A stretch of DNA of 19,939 nucleotides from positions 1 through 19,939 of the forward strand of contig MU277834.1 in the NCBI GenBank assembly GCA_022385805.1, read 5' to 3'. Below the pieces are notes generated by a model. It was not told where the DNA came from. It saw nothing but the letters and a program-made list of their open reading frames with translations, and searched no databases. The stretch is from Pilatotrama ljubarskyi. Its lineage: Eukaryota > Basidiomycota > Agaricomycetes > Polyporales > Polyporaceae. Positions 8,111-16,094 of the stretch are shown here, one piece after another (positions within the stretch are counted from its first letter, which is position 1; each line of letters starts with the position of its first letter). The translations under genes were made by a program, and so were the position numbers.

Positions 8111-8142
8111 CATCCGGGATGCGGTCTGGAGAGCCAATGCGT
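8111..8142 (+). repeat. left part of an inverted-repeat arm, split by the gypsy insertion
   Basis: Joined to 17674-17703, and leaving out the duplicated TGCGT, this gives a 62-bp stretch. It matches the reverse complement of 19364-19425 at about 50 of 62 positions without gaps. The gypsy element sits in the middle of it. Confidence 0.8.
8138..8142 (+). repeat. target-site duplication TGCGT, left copy
   Basis: TGCGT directly precedes the 5' LTR and recurs at 17669-17673 directly after the 3' LTR. A 5-bp duplication is normal for Ty3/gypsy integrases. Confidence 0.95.
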
Positions 8143-8613
8143 TGTTGTGGATCATGGACACTCACTACTGTACTTGGCAGGATTTCCGACTCGATACGTC
8201 CCGAAAGTGACTGAACATTCTCCTTTCTTCTCTAGCCTTCCGTCCTCGATGAATGGACCTCAAAGGGGTCTCTAGAATTAGTTCGTAATTCCCAGAATGT
8301 GCTCGAATAGCTTAGAAGAGTCCGTACTATAGGTTCCGCACATGTATATAAAGCGACGTTGAGGAAGAAGGAATACATCCTCGTTCTACCCGTCTAACCA
8401 GTCTAAGCGCCACACACTAGTGTGATTATAAGCCGTTCTAAGTAAGCAAGATAAGCTCTATTTACACGTTGACAGAAGTCCAGTAAGCCGTGCGCTACTC
8501 GCGACTACGCTCTTCAGCGGACCACTCACACATCGACTCGACGACTCGTCGACGAAGGATTCCTCCCAGCTACTCTCTTCTATTCTCTCTTCGTAAGGCC
8601 CTTACTTACAACA
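8143..8613 (+). repeat. gypsy 5' LTR, 471 bp
   Basis: It begins TGTTGTGGATCATGG and ends CTTACAACA, giving perfect 6-bp inverted ends. It is 467/471 identical to the 3' LTR with no gaps. It carries a canonical TATATAAA at 8345-8352, about 200 bp into the LTR, and so should drive the genomic RNA. Confidence 0.97.
8345..8352 (+). promoter_or_regulatory. TATA box of the gypsy LTR
   Basis: TATATAAA lies 202 bp into the LTR and is unchanged in the 3' LTR (17400-17407). Transcription would start roughly 30-60 bp further on, making U3 about 240 bp. The CT-rich stretch toward the LTR end fits a fungal leader. Confidence 0.8.
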
Positions 8614-8614
8614 C

Positions 8615-8632
8615 TGGTGGACACACTGGGAA
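8615..8632 (+). promoter_or_regulatory. candidate gypsy primer-binding site
   Basis: One base after the LTR end the sequence reads TGGTGGACACACTGGGAA. The leading TGG would pair with a tRNA 3' CCA. I cannot name the tRNA from the sequence alone; its 3' end would have to be ...GTGTGTCCACCA or close to it. Confidence 0.6.
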
Positions 8633-8677
8633 ATCCCTCGATTCGACCTGTCATATTCGAGTAAACTATAAACTAGT

Positions 8678-11251
8678 ATGTCTCCGACTCTCATTTCGAA
8701 CGACCCGACGTCGGATGCCCCGGAAGGGACAGCGGGTAGTCAGAACACTTCACAGACGACGGAGCCAAGGTCATCAGGTCCATCATCTCGCAGATATCGC
8801 GCCAGCCGGTCTGACGAGGAGCAGGATGATATCTCGAAGCTCCATGCTATATTCAGCAGTGAGTTTCGACCCTTGCCTGAGAATGACCGCGAGCACGTCC
8901 GTCGCGAAGCGACGGCAGGGCTTTTTCCAGCCTGTGCTACAAACAGCCGGAACTTCAAGGGCGACCCGATCCTCCGGGATTGCTTGAAGGACGCTCTACT
9001 TTACAGCTCGCAGCACGTCGGGGATCGTTATTCCCTCTATAGATTTTCTTCACACCTGAACCTTCTGTCAAGGACTGAGGCTCTCCTTTTCGCTAAAGAG
9101 CTCAGCCTCCTGGATCGTCTGTTTGGATACGCCTGGAAGGACAGCTCCAAGAAGGAAGCCGCCTTCTTCATTGACGAAGATGACTATGACCGTCTCATTG
9201 ACCTCTTACAGATGCGCCTCACTGAAGCGAAACCCGCCTTTCGAGAGCGTCAACGATCCCTACCGGTTCTACCTATGTGGGGCAAGGGACCGGAATACGT
9301 AAGGTACGCATTCTCCAATAATGACTTCAAGATCTTAGGTGCTTGTTTTCGCAGGGAAGTTGAATATTTCCTTTCACAGTTAACCGAGTTGCACGATTTC
9401 CGTGTTGTTGCGCCTCCGGTAGGGCAGGACGGGGAAGAGCTCGCGAACGCGTCCAAGGGGAAGCTTGTCGCTCGACTCCACTCCCCAGACGAGGAGACCC
9501 TTCGTACGCCCGCGCGCAGCCACCCTCCTCCCCCTCATCTCGTGCACTCTCCGAAGACTGAGAGCATCAGTCACGCATTACCCATTCGAGCATGCGAGGA
9601 GGACATCCCTCCTCAGCACGATAATCCCCGGATCCACTCTCTGCGTCGATCGCCGAGGCTGACGGACGACGAACAACGTACTCGGAGGCGCACCACCCCG
9701 CGCAATGTAAAGGTTGAGACATTTAGTAGCCCTCTACGTCGTCATGTCGTACCTGAGAGCTTGCGCGGACCCGCTAGCTTCACAAGACTTTTCCAACGGA
9801 CGACGCCTGCGCCCCGACACAGTCGCCAGGAGTATTCGGAAGATGAAGACTATACCTCTTCAGAGAGGCGCGCACGCCGGAGCACCCGAGACGGTAGGCA
9901 TCAACGTCACACTACTGACTATCCCGACCCTAGTGATTCCAGTAGCGAGGACGAGTCCGATGATGCTAGGAGATACGGTCGAGGACCGCCGCCGTGTCAC
10001 ACTCCTTCCAGTGAGACCCGTAAGCCCGCATCGTCGACTACTACGCATCGAACTCAGGAAGCTCATTTCGATTTCAAGATGAAAATGGAGGTCGTGCCGA
10101 CCTGGGACGGGGACACGTCGACTCTCGCTCGATGGATAATTCGCATCAATTCCATCGCGAAGAAGTCGGCTACTATCCGACAGCAACTAGGTACAGTCGT
10201 GCCTCAGAGACTCACAGGAGATGCTGAAATTTGGTACTTTTCACTGCCAGATGAAGTTCGGGAGGAGTGCGAACAGGACTGGGAAAATATTCGCGATGAG
10301 ATCGGAGCGTATTACATGAACCGGACGTGGGCCGAGAAGACTCGCAAACAGGCGCTAGCCATCCGCTACCGCGAGTCCGGCCACCCTCGCGAACTACCCA
10401 GTCAGTACTTCATTCGCAAACGCGAGCTGCTCGAGTTAGCTTACGAGGGACATTACTCGCAGGGCGAACCAATCACAGAAATCATGAGTGGGGCCCCACG
10501 CGTATGGCATATGATTCTGACACCTCGTCTATACAAGACCACGGCGGAATTACAACAAGCCATCAAGCTGCATGAAGACGATCTCCTCGAACTCGAGCAC
10601 ATCTTTGCAGGGAAACCTACCTACCAGTACGCCCCACACGATGCGCGCGTTGGCCAGCAAGGGGGCCACTATCCCGAGTACCGCCCTCGAGTTCACCTGG
10701 CCGGCAGTTCGACTCCTCCGCAACCTGGACCGCCGCCGTTCCCCAAGGATGACAGCAACGTCTCGCGGAAAGGAACACCAGAATCCGTTGGTAAGCAGCC
10801 ATGCAGACACTGCGGCAGCGGGAAACACTGGGATTACGATTGCCGGTACGCACGACAGGGCACCAGGCGCGCGCGAGCTAATTTCGTAGAATACAGCGCT
10901 GAAGACGTCGCCGAGCAAGAAGAATACGACGCATACTACTACGACGAACTCCCCGACTCGGATACCGAGATCGACCACAGCGCAGCGTGCCGGTCAACGG
11001 TGACCGCAACGGAAGGGCCCGCGCCGCTCAATTCACCGGCGTGCGCAACATCTGGCAACGACCTTCGCGAGGTACGCACATTCACGGTCACTACGCACCA
11101 GCCTAGTAGCTCGTCGATGCAGTGTCTGAGCGATCGTTTCGCTCGCGTCTTCAGCGGGCAAGGATCACGGAAGCGACGACGCGAGGACTCCCCGGAGTTG
11201 GAAGCAGGAGAACCTCCGGGGCCCCCCAGCGGGCTGATAGAACTGGAGTGA
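8678..11251 (+). CDS. gag: Gag polyprotein of the gypsy element, 857 aa
   Basis: This is the structural protein of the virus-like particle. ATG 8678 is the first long-frame start, 64 bp after the LTR, with A at -3. Visible parts: an uncharacterised N-terminal region (about residues 50-245, helical, rich in aromatic and charged residues); a Ser/Arg/Pro-rich, probably disordered region (about 250-460); a capsid-like region (about 463-665, with PTWDGDTSTLARWIIRINSI and later YYMNRTWAEKTRKQALAIRY, similar in plan to other Ty3/gypsy capsids); and a CCHC zinc knuckle CRHCGSGKHWDYDC at 709-722 for RNA binding. The C-terminal tail is acidic, then basic (GSRKRRRED). At 857 residues it is much longer than Ty3-type Gag (about 290 aa); the extra length is at the N-terminus. 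It ends in TGA, with pol continuing in the same frame. Confidence 0.93.
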   Translation: MSPTLISNDPTSDAPEGTAGSQNTSQTTEPRSSGPSSRRYRASRSDEEQDDISKLHAIFSSEFRPLPENDREHVRREATAGLFPACATNSRNFKGDPILRDCLKDALLYSSQHVGDRYSLYRFSSHLNLLSRTEALLFAKELSLLDRLFGYAWKDSSKKEAAFFIDEDDYDRLIDLLQMRLTEAKPAFRERQRSLPVLPMWGKGPEYVRYAFSNNDFKILGACFRREVEYFLSQLTELHDFRVVAPPVGQDGEELANASKGKLVARLHSPDEETLRTPARSHPPPPHLVHSPKTESISHALPIRACEEDIPPQHDNPRIHSLRRSPRLTDDEQRTRRRTTPRNVKVETFSSPLRRHVVPESLRGPASFTRLFQRTTPAPRHSRQEYSEDEDYTSSERRARRSTRDGRHQRHTTDYPDPSDSSSEDESDDARRYGRGPPPCHTPSSETRKPASSTTTHRTQEAHFDFKMKMEVVPTWDGDTSTLARWIIRINSIAKKSATIRQQLGTVVPQRLTGDAEIWYFSLPDEVREECEQDWENIRDEIGAYYMNRTWAEKTRKQALAIRYRESGHPRELPSQYFIRKRELLELAYEGHYSQGEPITEIMSGAPRVWHMILTPRLYKTTAELQQAIKLHEDDLLELEHIFAGKPTYQYAPHDARVGQQGGHYPEYRPRVHLAGSSTPPQPGPPPFPKDDSNVSRKGTPESVGKQPCRHCGSGKHWDYDCRYARQGTRRARANFVEYSAEDVAEQEEYDAYYYDELPDSDTEIDHSAACRSTVTATEGPAPLNSPACATSGNDLREVRTFTVTTHQPSSSSMQCLSDRFARVFSGQGSRKRRREDSPELEAGEPPGPPSGLIELE

Positions 11252-11254
11252 GCT

Positions 11255-14200
11255 ATGGCCCGCCCTCCCGGGTGTTCGTTCTTGGGCGCGCGCGCTACAA
11301 CCATCGAAGGGAGACTCGCCTCGTTGGAAGGTACAATAGTCCCTGTGATCCTTGACTCGGGTTCTGACATCACCCTCATATCCCAGAAAATGTTAAGCGT
11401 TCTGGCGGATCCTCCGAGACTATGCAACGGACAGAAGGTGAAGCTCATTCAAGTCACGGGCTCGGCCACCATCTCGGGGTATGTACCTCTAGACCTCTAC
11501 TTTGACACCCCAAAGGGCCCGGTGAAGCTCCATGTGGAAGCCTACGTCGTCAAAGGCATGTCTACTCCCTTCATTCTCGGCAATGATTTCGCGGACCAGT
11601 ACTCAATCTCTCTGCTTCGGCAGGGGGGGCAGACCACGGTGCGTTTTGGTACCTCAGGCAGGGAGATCGAAGCCCTCAGCGCTTTTAGTGACCCCCCGCT
11701 TCCAGAAGACGAGAACGGTCACGCCTTTCGCGTCACCCTACGACCGCCCTGTTGCCCTCCTGACGCGGCAGAAGCCCGACGAACGCGGAGACAACGCACC
11801 AAGCAGCGGCACCTGCGGCCGCGACAGAACGATCAAGTACAGGCTCGTGATTCGGTCACGATCGCCCCGGGGGGCTCACGCCTCGTCCCAGTACGTGTTC
11901 ACTTCCCGGAAGGAACCGATTGCCTTTACGTCGAAAAGGTGCTATCCTATCGGCACTCCAATGAGCAGTTCTACGGAGCGCCGGACTCCTTAATATGTCA
12001 AGAACGACCATTCCTGCACATCTCGAACATCTCGAACGAGCCTGGACATATTCAGAAGGGAGATGTAGTTGGCATTGCACACAAACCTACCGCTTGGCTT
12101 GACTGTCGAGGTCAGTACTCGTCAGAACAGAACGCCCACATCGTCGCTCACGCTTCGCTCCTGAAAAGCCTCGCGGAGGACTGCGCGACCAGCGGCACGC
12201 ACAGCAGTACTACGCGAGCAATCGTTCCAAGCGTTCAACTGAGGGAAATTACGGAAGACGTCGAAGACCCACTTGCTGAGGATCCGGTGGAGGGAGGCCC
12301 CAAGACCTCGGAAGTCCCGCCGGACGACACCCCGGCACAAGCTCTTCGGTCAGTCATCGACATCTCGCAGGAGCTTACTGCTGATCAGCGCGCTCGCATA
12401 ATGCAAGTAGTGCTTCGCAACGAAGCAGCATTCGCTCTAGACGGCCGCCTAGGAACCGTTGACGCTAAGTGCACGATCCCATTGCGACCGGGAGCAAAGG
12501 AGGTTTCACTCCCGCCGTTCCCTAGTTCGCCCGCAAAGCGGGAGGTCATGGACAAGCAAATGGACACATGGATACAGCTCGACGTCATTGAACCATCCGT
12601 GTCCCCCTGGGGAGCTCCCGGGTTCATTGTCTACCGGAACGGTAAGCCTCGGATGGTCATCGACTACCGAAAGCTGAATGAGTTGACCATCCCAGATGAG
12701 TTCCCTCTCCCCAAGCAGGAAGATATCATGCATGCGCTGTCCGGCGCCCAATGGCTATCCACTATGGACGCCCTGGCCGGATTCACACAAACCGTGATAA
12801 CAGAAGAAGACCGGCCCAAAACCGCATTCCGCACGCATCGGGGTTTATGGCAGTTCAAGCGTATGCCGTTCGGGTTACGGAATGGTCCGAGTATTTTCCA
12901 GCGTATCATGCAGAACATACTCTCACCTTTCCTCTTCCTCTTCGCGCTCGTCTACATCAACGACATTGTAGTGTACTCGAAGAGCTTCGACGAGCATGTG
13001 GAACATTTGGACAAGGTCCTGCAAGCGATATCGAAGGCCAGAGTAACGCTGTCTCCTACTAAGTGCCACTTTGGGTATCATTCGCTCATGCTTCTAGGAC
13101 AGAAGGTATCACGTCTAGGACTCTCCACGAACAAGGACAAGGTCGACGCTATCGTCGAACTGGCCGCTCCGAAGAACGTACACGAATTGCAAGTCTTTCT
13201 TGGAATGATGGTGTATTTTTCCGCGTATATTCCTTTCTACGCTTGGATTGCCGCACCGTTGTTCCGTCTATTAAAGGCATCCGAGGGCTGGCACTGGAAC
13301 GACTCCCATCAAGAAGCTTTCGAGCTGTGTAAGCAAGCTCTGGTGCAGGCTCCCGTCCAAGCACATGCCATGCCGGGTAAGCCGTACTGTCTTTACTCGG
13401 ACGCATGCGACTATGGGCTAGCTGCCATCCTTCAGCAGGTCCAACCTATCAAGATCAAGGATCTCCGAGGCACCAGGGTCTACGCACGCTTGGAGAAAGC
13501 ATACCGCGCGAACGAGCCCGTGCCTCGGCTAGTCTCACCCGCGGCAAAGGACCGCGACGACGTTCCGCAGCCAGGAAAGTGGGCCTTCGATTTCAAAGAC
13601 ACGGAGGTCCACATCGAGCGCGTCATAGCGTATTGGTCGCGCATCCTCAAATCGGCAGAGAGGAACTACTCTCCGACTGAGTGCGAGGCTCTCGCTCTAC
13701 GGGAAGGCCTCATCAAGTTTCAGGCGTACTTGGAAGGCGAGCAAGTCATAGCAATTACAGATCACGCAGCGCTGACATGGAGCCGCACTTTCCAGAACGT
13801 CAATCGACGACTTTTGACCTGGGAAACTACCTTTGCTGCCTACCCTGACCTCAAGATTGTGCATCGTGCCGGTCGTGTCCATTCCAACGTCGACCCCATC
13901 TCACGGCTACGCAGGCGAATCCCTTTTCAAGACGGCCCTTCTGACCTGAACATTACCCCGCTCACCATCGGAGAACAAACCAATGACCCCCTCAAGAACA
14001 CCTTCGAGGAGCTGGGGCCACACTTCGAGGAACGACTCCTCAGGCTCGCGGACAGTCACGCGACGGCGATTCTTGGCGAAGAGAGTGCGGAGACTCACAC
14101 CCTCACAGTGAGTCAGGCGCCCCCATTCGGAGAAGAACGGACGTTCACGTACCATGCAGCTGGAACAGGTACACTACTTGTAGGGCTCGCGGAGGACGAG

Positions 14201-15925
14201 GTGCAGCGATGGCGGGAGGGATATTCCCAAGATGCACACTTTCAACAAGTCTTGGACAGCATCCGGACGGAAGATGACCCGCTCGCCCCCACCTTTCCGC
14301 AATACTACGTGAGTGACGAAGGTCTCATCTACTTTGAGGACTGGAATGGCGCTAACCGCCTCTGCATCCCAGAAGCTCGTCAACTGGAGCTTATCAAAGA
14401 AGTCCATGATGTGATCACGGAAGGTGCGCACGCCGGGTATCATCGCATGTACAATCGTATAGCGAGCTGCTATTATTGGCCTCGTATGTCCCGGGATATC
14501 AAGAAATATACAGCTACGTGCGACATCTGCCAGAAGAGCAAGCCCCGGAGACATGCGCCTATTGGTTTGTTACAACCCATAGCTATCCCTTCTCGACCAT
14601 TCGAGGTAGTTACTATGGACTTCATACCGGAATTACCGCTTTCTGACGGATACAACAACGTTCTCATCATAGTCGACAAACTCACAAAGTACGGCTTGTT
14701 TATTCCTACCCGCACAAGCGTGACGGCGGAAGGTACTGCACGACTCTTTTTCAAACATATCGTAGCCCACTACGGCCTTCCACGACAGGTCATCACTGAC
14801 CGCGATGCGCGCTGGAGCGGGAGCTTCTGGGAACAGTTATGCAAACACATGAATATACGCCGCGCGCTGACAACTTCTCATCATCCGCAGGCGGACGGTC
14901 AGACCGAAGTCCTGAACCAGACCTTGGAAATTACGCTCCGAGCGTATACAGCACCGTCTCGTGACGATTGGAGTGCCCACCTGGACGCCCTGATGCTTTC
15001 ATACAATGCCACTCCGCACACAGCGACCGGCTTCCCACCCGCCTATCTGCTTCGTGGGTACCTTCCCATCACCGGTTCCACATTGTTGAACGCACCCAAC
15101 TCAATTCCTCGTCCATCCCCTCGGCACCTGACAGGGGGAGAAGGGACTATCCTTAGCCCGAGTGGCACGCAGTCGCCAGCGGAAGACATCTCACTTCATC
15201 AGTGCGCCGATGAAATGGCCGAGCAATTCCAAGCCGACAGACACCGAGCTCAACAGGCGTTGAAACTCGGCCAGGCACACCAACAGAAGGCATACAACAA
15301 AGGCAGGTTACGACTGGAATTCCAGGAAGGAGATCTGGTGGTCATCAACCCTCACTCACTCGAGCTGCTACGACAGGAGTCGGGGCGCGGAAAGAAGCTC
15401 TTAATGAAGTACGATGGGCCCTTCGAAGTGATGCAGAAGGTGAGTCCAGTGGCATATCGACTACGCCTACCAGCCTCTTACGGAATACATCCCGTAATCA
15501 ATATCGCTCATCTCGAGACCTACCAAGCCTCTCCACCCGAGCTGGGGGAGCGCCCGCGCCGCCGTCTACACCGCGCCGACTTTGCCGAGATGCCAGAAGT
15601 GGCAGTCGAACGCATAGTTGCTCAGCGCTGGAAGAAAGGCAAAAACGGACAGCGCATTGTCTTGTATAGGACAAGGTTCGTCGGTATGGATCCCGCAGAG
15701 GATGAATGGCTGACTAGACATGAGCTACGCAATGCTCCAGACGTCTTAGCGGAGTGGCACACCCGGGCCCGACAGGAAGACGCCACGAAATTAACTACTA
15801 CCGCCAAGAACCTTGACAACTCGCGGAAATTAACCACTCGTGGGATCGATGCCGCCGCCCCCGCGCCCGAGGTCAGAGAGTCCCCGCCGCGTTCAGGTCT
15901 GCGCTACAGTCGCCGGGTGGCATAA
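11255..15925 (+). CDS. pol: Pol polyprotein of the gypsy element (PR-RT-RH-IN-chromodomain), 1556 aa
   Basis: It is in the same frame as gag, one codon beyond the gag TGA, with an ATG in strong context (G at -3 and +4). Domains: aspartic protease VILDSGSDITLIS (D34); a beta-rich, dUTPase-fold-like segment (about 196-284); reverse transcriptase about 430-620 with motif A STMDALAGF (D505) and the catalytic box YIND at 567-570 in place of YIDD; RNase H with D716, E809, D836 and D880 and the extra segment between the first two that is usual in agaricomycete elements; integrase HHCC (H1059, H1063, C1089, C1092) and D1122, D1182, E1218 with exactly 35 residues between the last two; GPF module near 1387; chromodomain about 1451-1501 (VERIVAQRW...LYRTRFVG...DEWLTRHEL), which in this group reads histone marks to guide integration. 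The Asp-to-Asn change should abolish polymerase activity; everything else looks functional. Confidence 0.96.
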   Translation: MARPPGCSFLGARATTIEGRLASLEGTIVPVILDSGSDITLISQKMLSVLADPPRLCNGQKVKLIQVTGSATISGYVPLDLYFDTPKGPVKLHVEAYVVKGMSTPFILGNDFADQYSISLLRQGGQTTVRFGTSGREIEALSAFSDPPLPEDENGHAFRVTLRPPCCPPDAAEARRTRRQRTKQRHLRPRQNDQVQARDSVTIAPGGSRLVPVRVHFPEGTDCLYVEKVLSYRHSNEQFYGAPDSLICQERPFLHISNISNEPGHIQKGDVVGIAHKPTAWLDCRGQYSSEQNAHIVAHASLLKSLAEDCATSGTHSSTTRAIVPSVQLREITEDVEDPLAEDPVEGGPKTSEVPPDDTPAQALRSVIDISQELTADQRARIMQVVLRNEAAFALDGRLGTVDAKCTIPLRPGAKEVSLPPFPSSPAKREVMDKQMDTWIQLDVIEPSVSPWGAPGFIVYRNGKPRMVIDYRKLNELTIPDEFPLPKQEDIMHALSGAQWLSTMDALAGFTQTVITEEDRPKTAFRTHRGLWQFKRMPFGLRNGPSIFQRIMQNILSPFLFLFALVYINDIVVYSKSFDEHVEHLDKVLQAISKARVTLSPTKCHFGYHSLMLLGQKVSRLGLSTNKDKVDAIVELAAPKNVHELQVFLGMMVYFSAYIPFYAWIAAPLFRLLKASEGWHWNDSHQEAFELCKQALVQAPVQAHAMPGKPYCLYSDACDYGLAAILQQVQPIKIKDLRGTRVYARLEKAYRANEPVPRLVSPAAKDRDDVPQPGKWAFDFKDTEVHIERVIAYWSRILKSAERNYSPTECEALALREGLIKFQAYLEGEQVIAITDHAALTWSRTFQNVNRRLLTWETTFAAYPDLKIVHRAGRVHSNVDPISRLRRRIPFQDGPSDLNITPLTIGEQTNDPLKNTFEELGPHFEERLLRLADSHATAILGEESAETHTLTVSQAPPFGEERTFTYHAAGTGTLLVGLAEDEVQRWREGYSQDAHFQQVLDSIRTEDDPLAPTFPQYYVSDEGLIYFEDWNGANRLCIPEARQLELIKEVHDVITEGAHAGYHRMYNRIASCYYWPRMSRDIKKYTATCDICQKSKPRRHAPIGLLQPIAIPSRPFEVVTMDFIPELPLSDGYNNVLIIVDKLTKYGLFIPTRTSVTAEGTARLFFKHIVAHYGLPRQVITDRDARWSGSFWEQLCKHMNIRRALTTSHHPQADGQTEVLNQTLEITLRAYTAPSRDDWSAHLDALMLSYNATPHTATGFPPAYLLRGYLPITGSTLLNAPNSIPRPSPRHLTGGEGTILSPSGTQSPAEDISLHQCADEMAEQFQADRHRAQQALKLGQAHQQKAYNKGRLRLEFQEGDLVVINPHSLELLRQESGRGKKLLMKYDGPFEVMQKVSPVAYRLRLPASYGIHPVINIAHLETYQASPPELGERPRRRLHRADFAEMPEVAVERIVAQRWKKGKNGQRIVLYRTRFVGMDPAEDEWLTRHELRNAPDVLAEWHTRARQEDATKLTTTAKNLDNSRKLTTRGIDAAAPAPEVRESPPRSGLRYSRRVA

Positions 15926-16006
15926 CGAGAGGCGCGACGATGGGCGGAGGGCGATTCGAGCTCGACGATGAGGAGCCCTGGGCCAGGCAGTAAAGGCAAG
16001 TTCTGA

Positions 16007-16014
16007 TATAAAAG
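16007..16014 (+). promoter_or_regulatory. internal TATA box for ORF3
   Basis: TATAAAAG lies 82 bp after the pol stop and 88 bp before ATG 16095. No ATG occurs between them, and the stretch between is CT-rich (CAGCTCTCCCTCCATC), like fungal transcription-start regions. This suggests a separate mRNA for ORF3 rather than expression from the LTR transcript. Confidence 0.65.
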
Positions 16015-16094
16015 GACGACAGTCAGTGCTCAGTACGCTCATCAGCTCTCCCTCCATCGACGTTCCAGCTTACTTCCATCCCCTGAACTTGAAT

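Noticed and set aside
16026..16094. Upstream extension of ORF3 to 16026
   Set aside because: That position is GTG, not ATG, and lies only 12 bp after the TATA box, so it would be at or before the transcription start.
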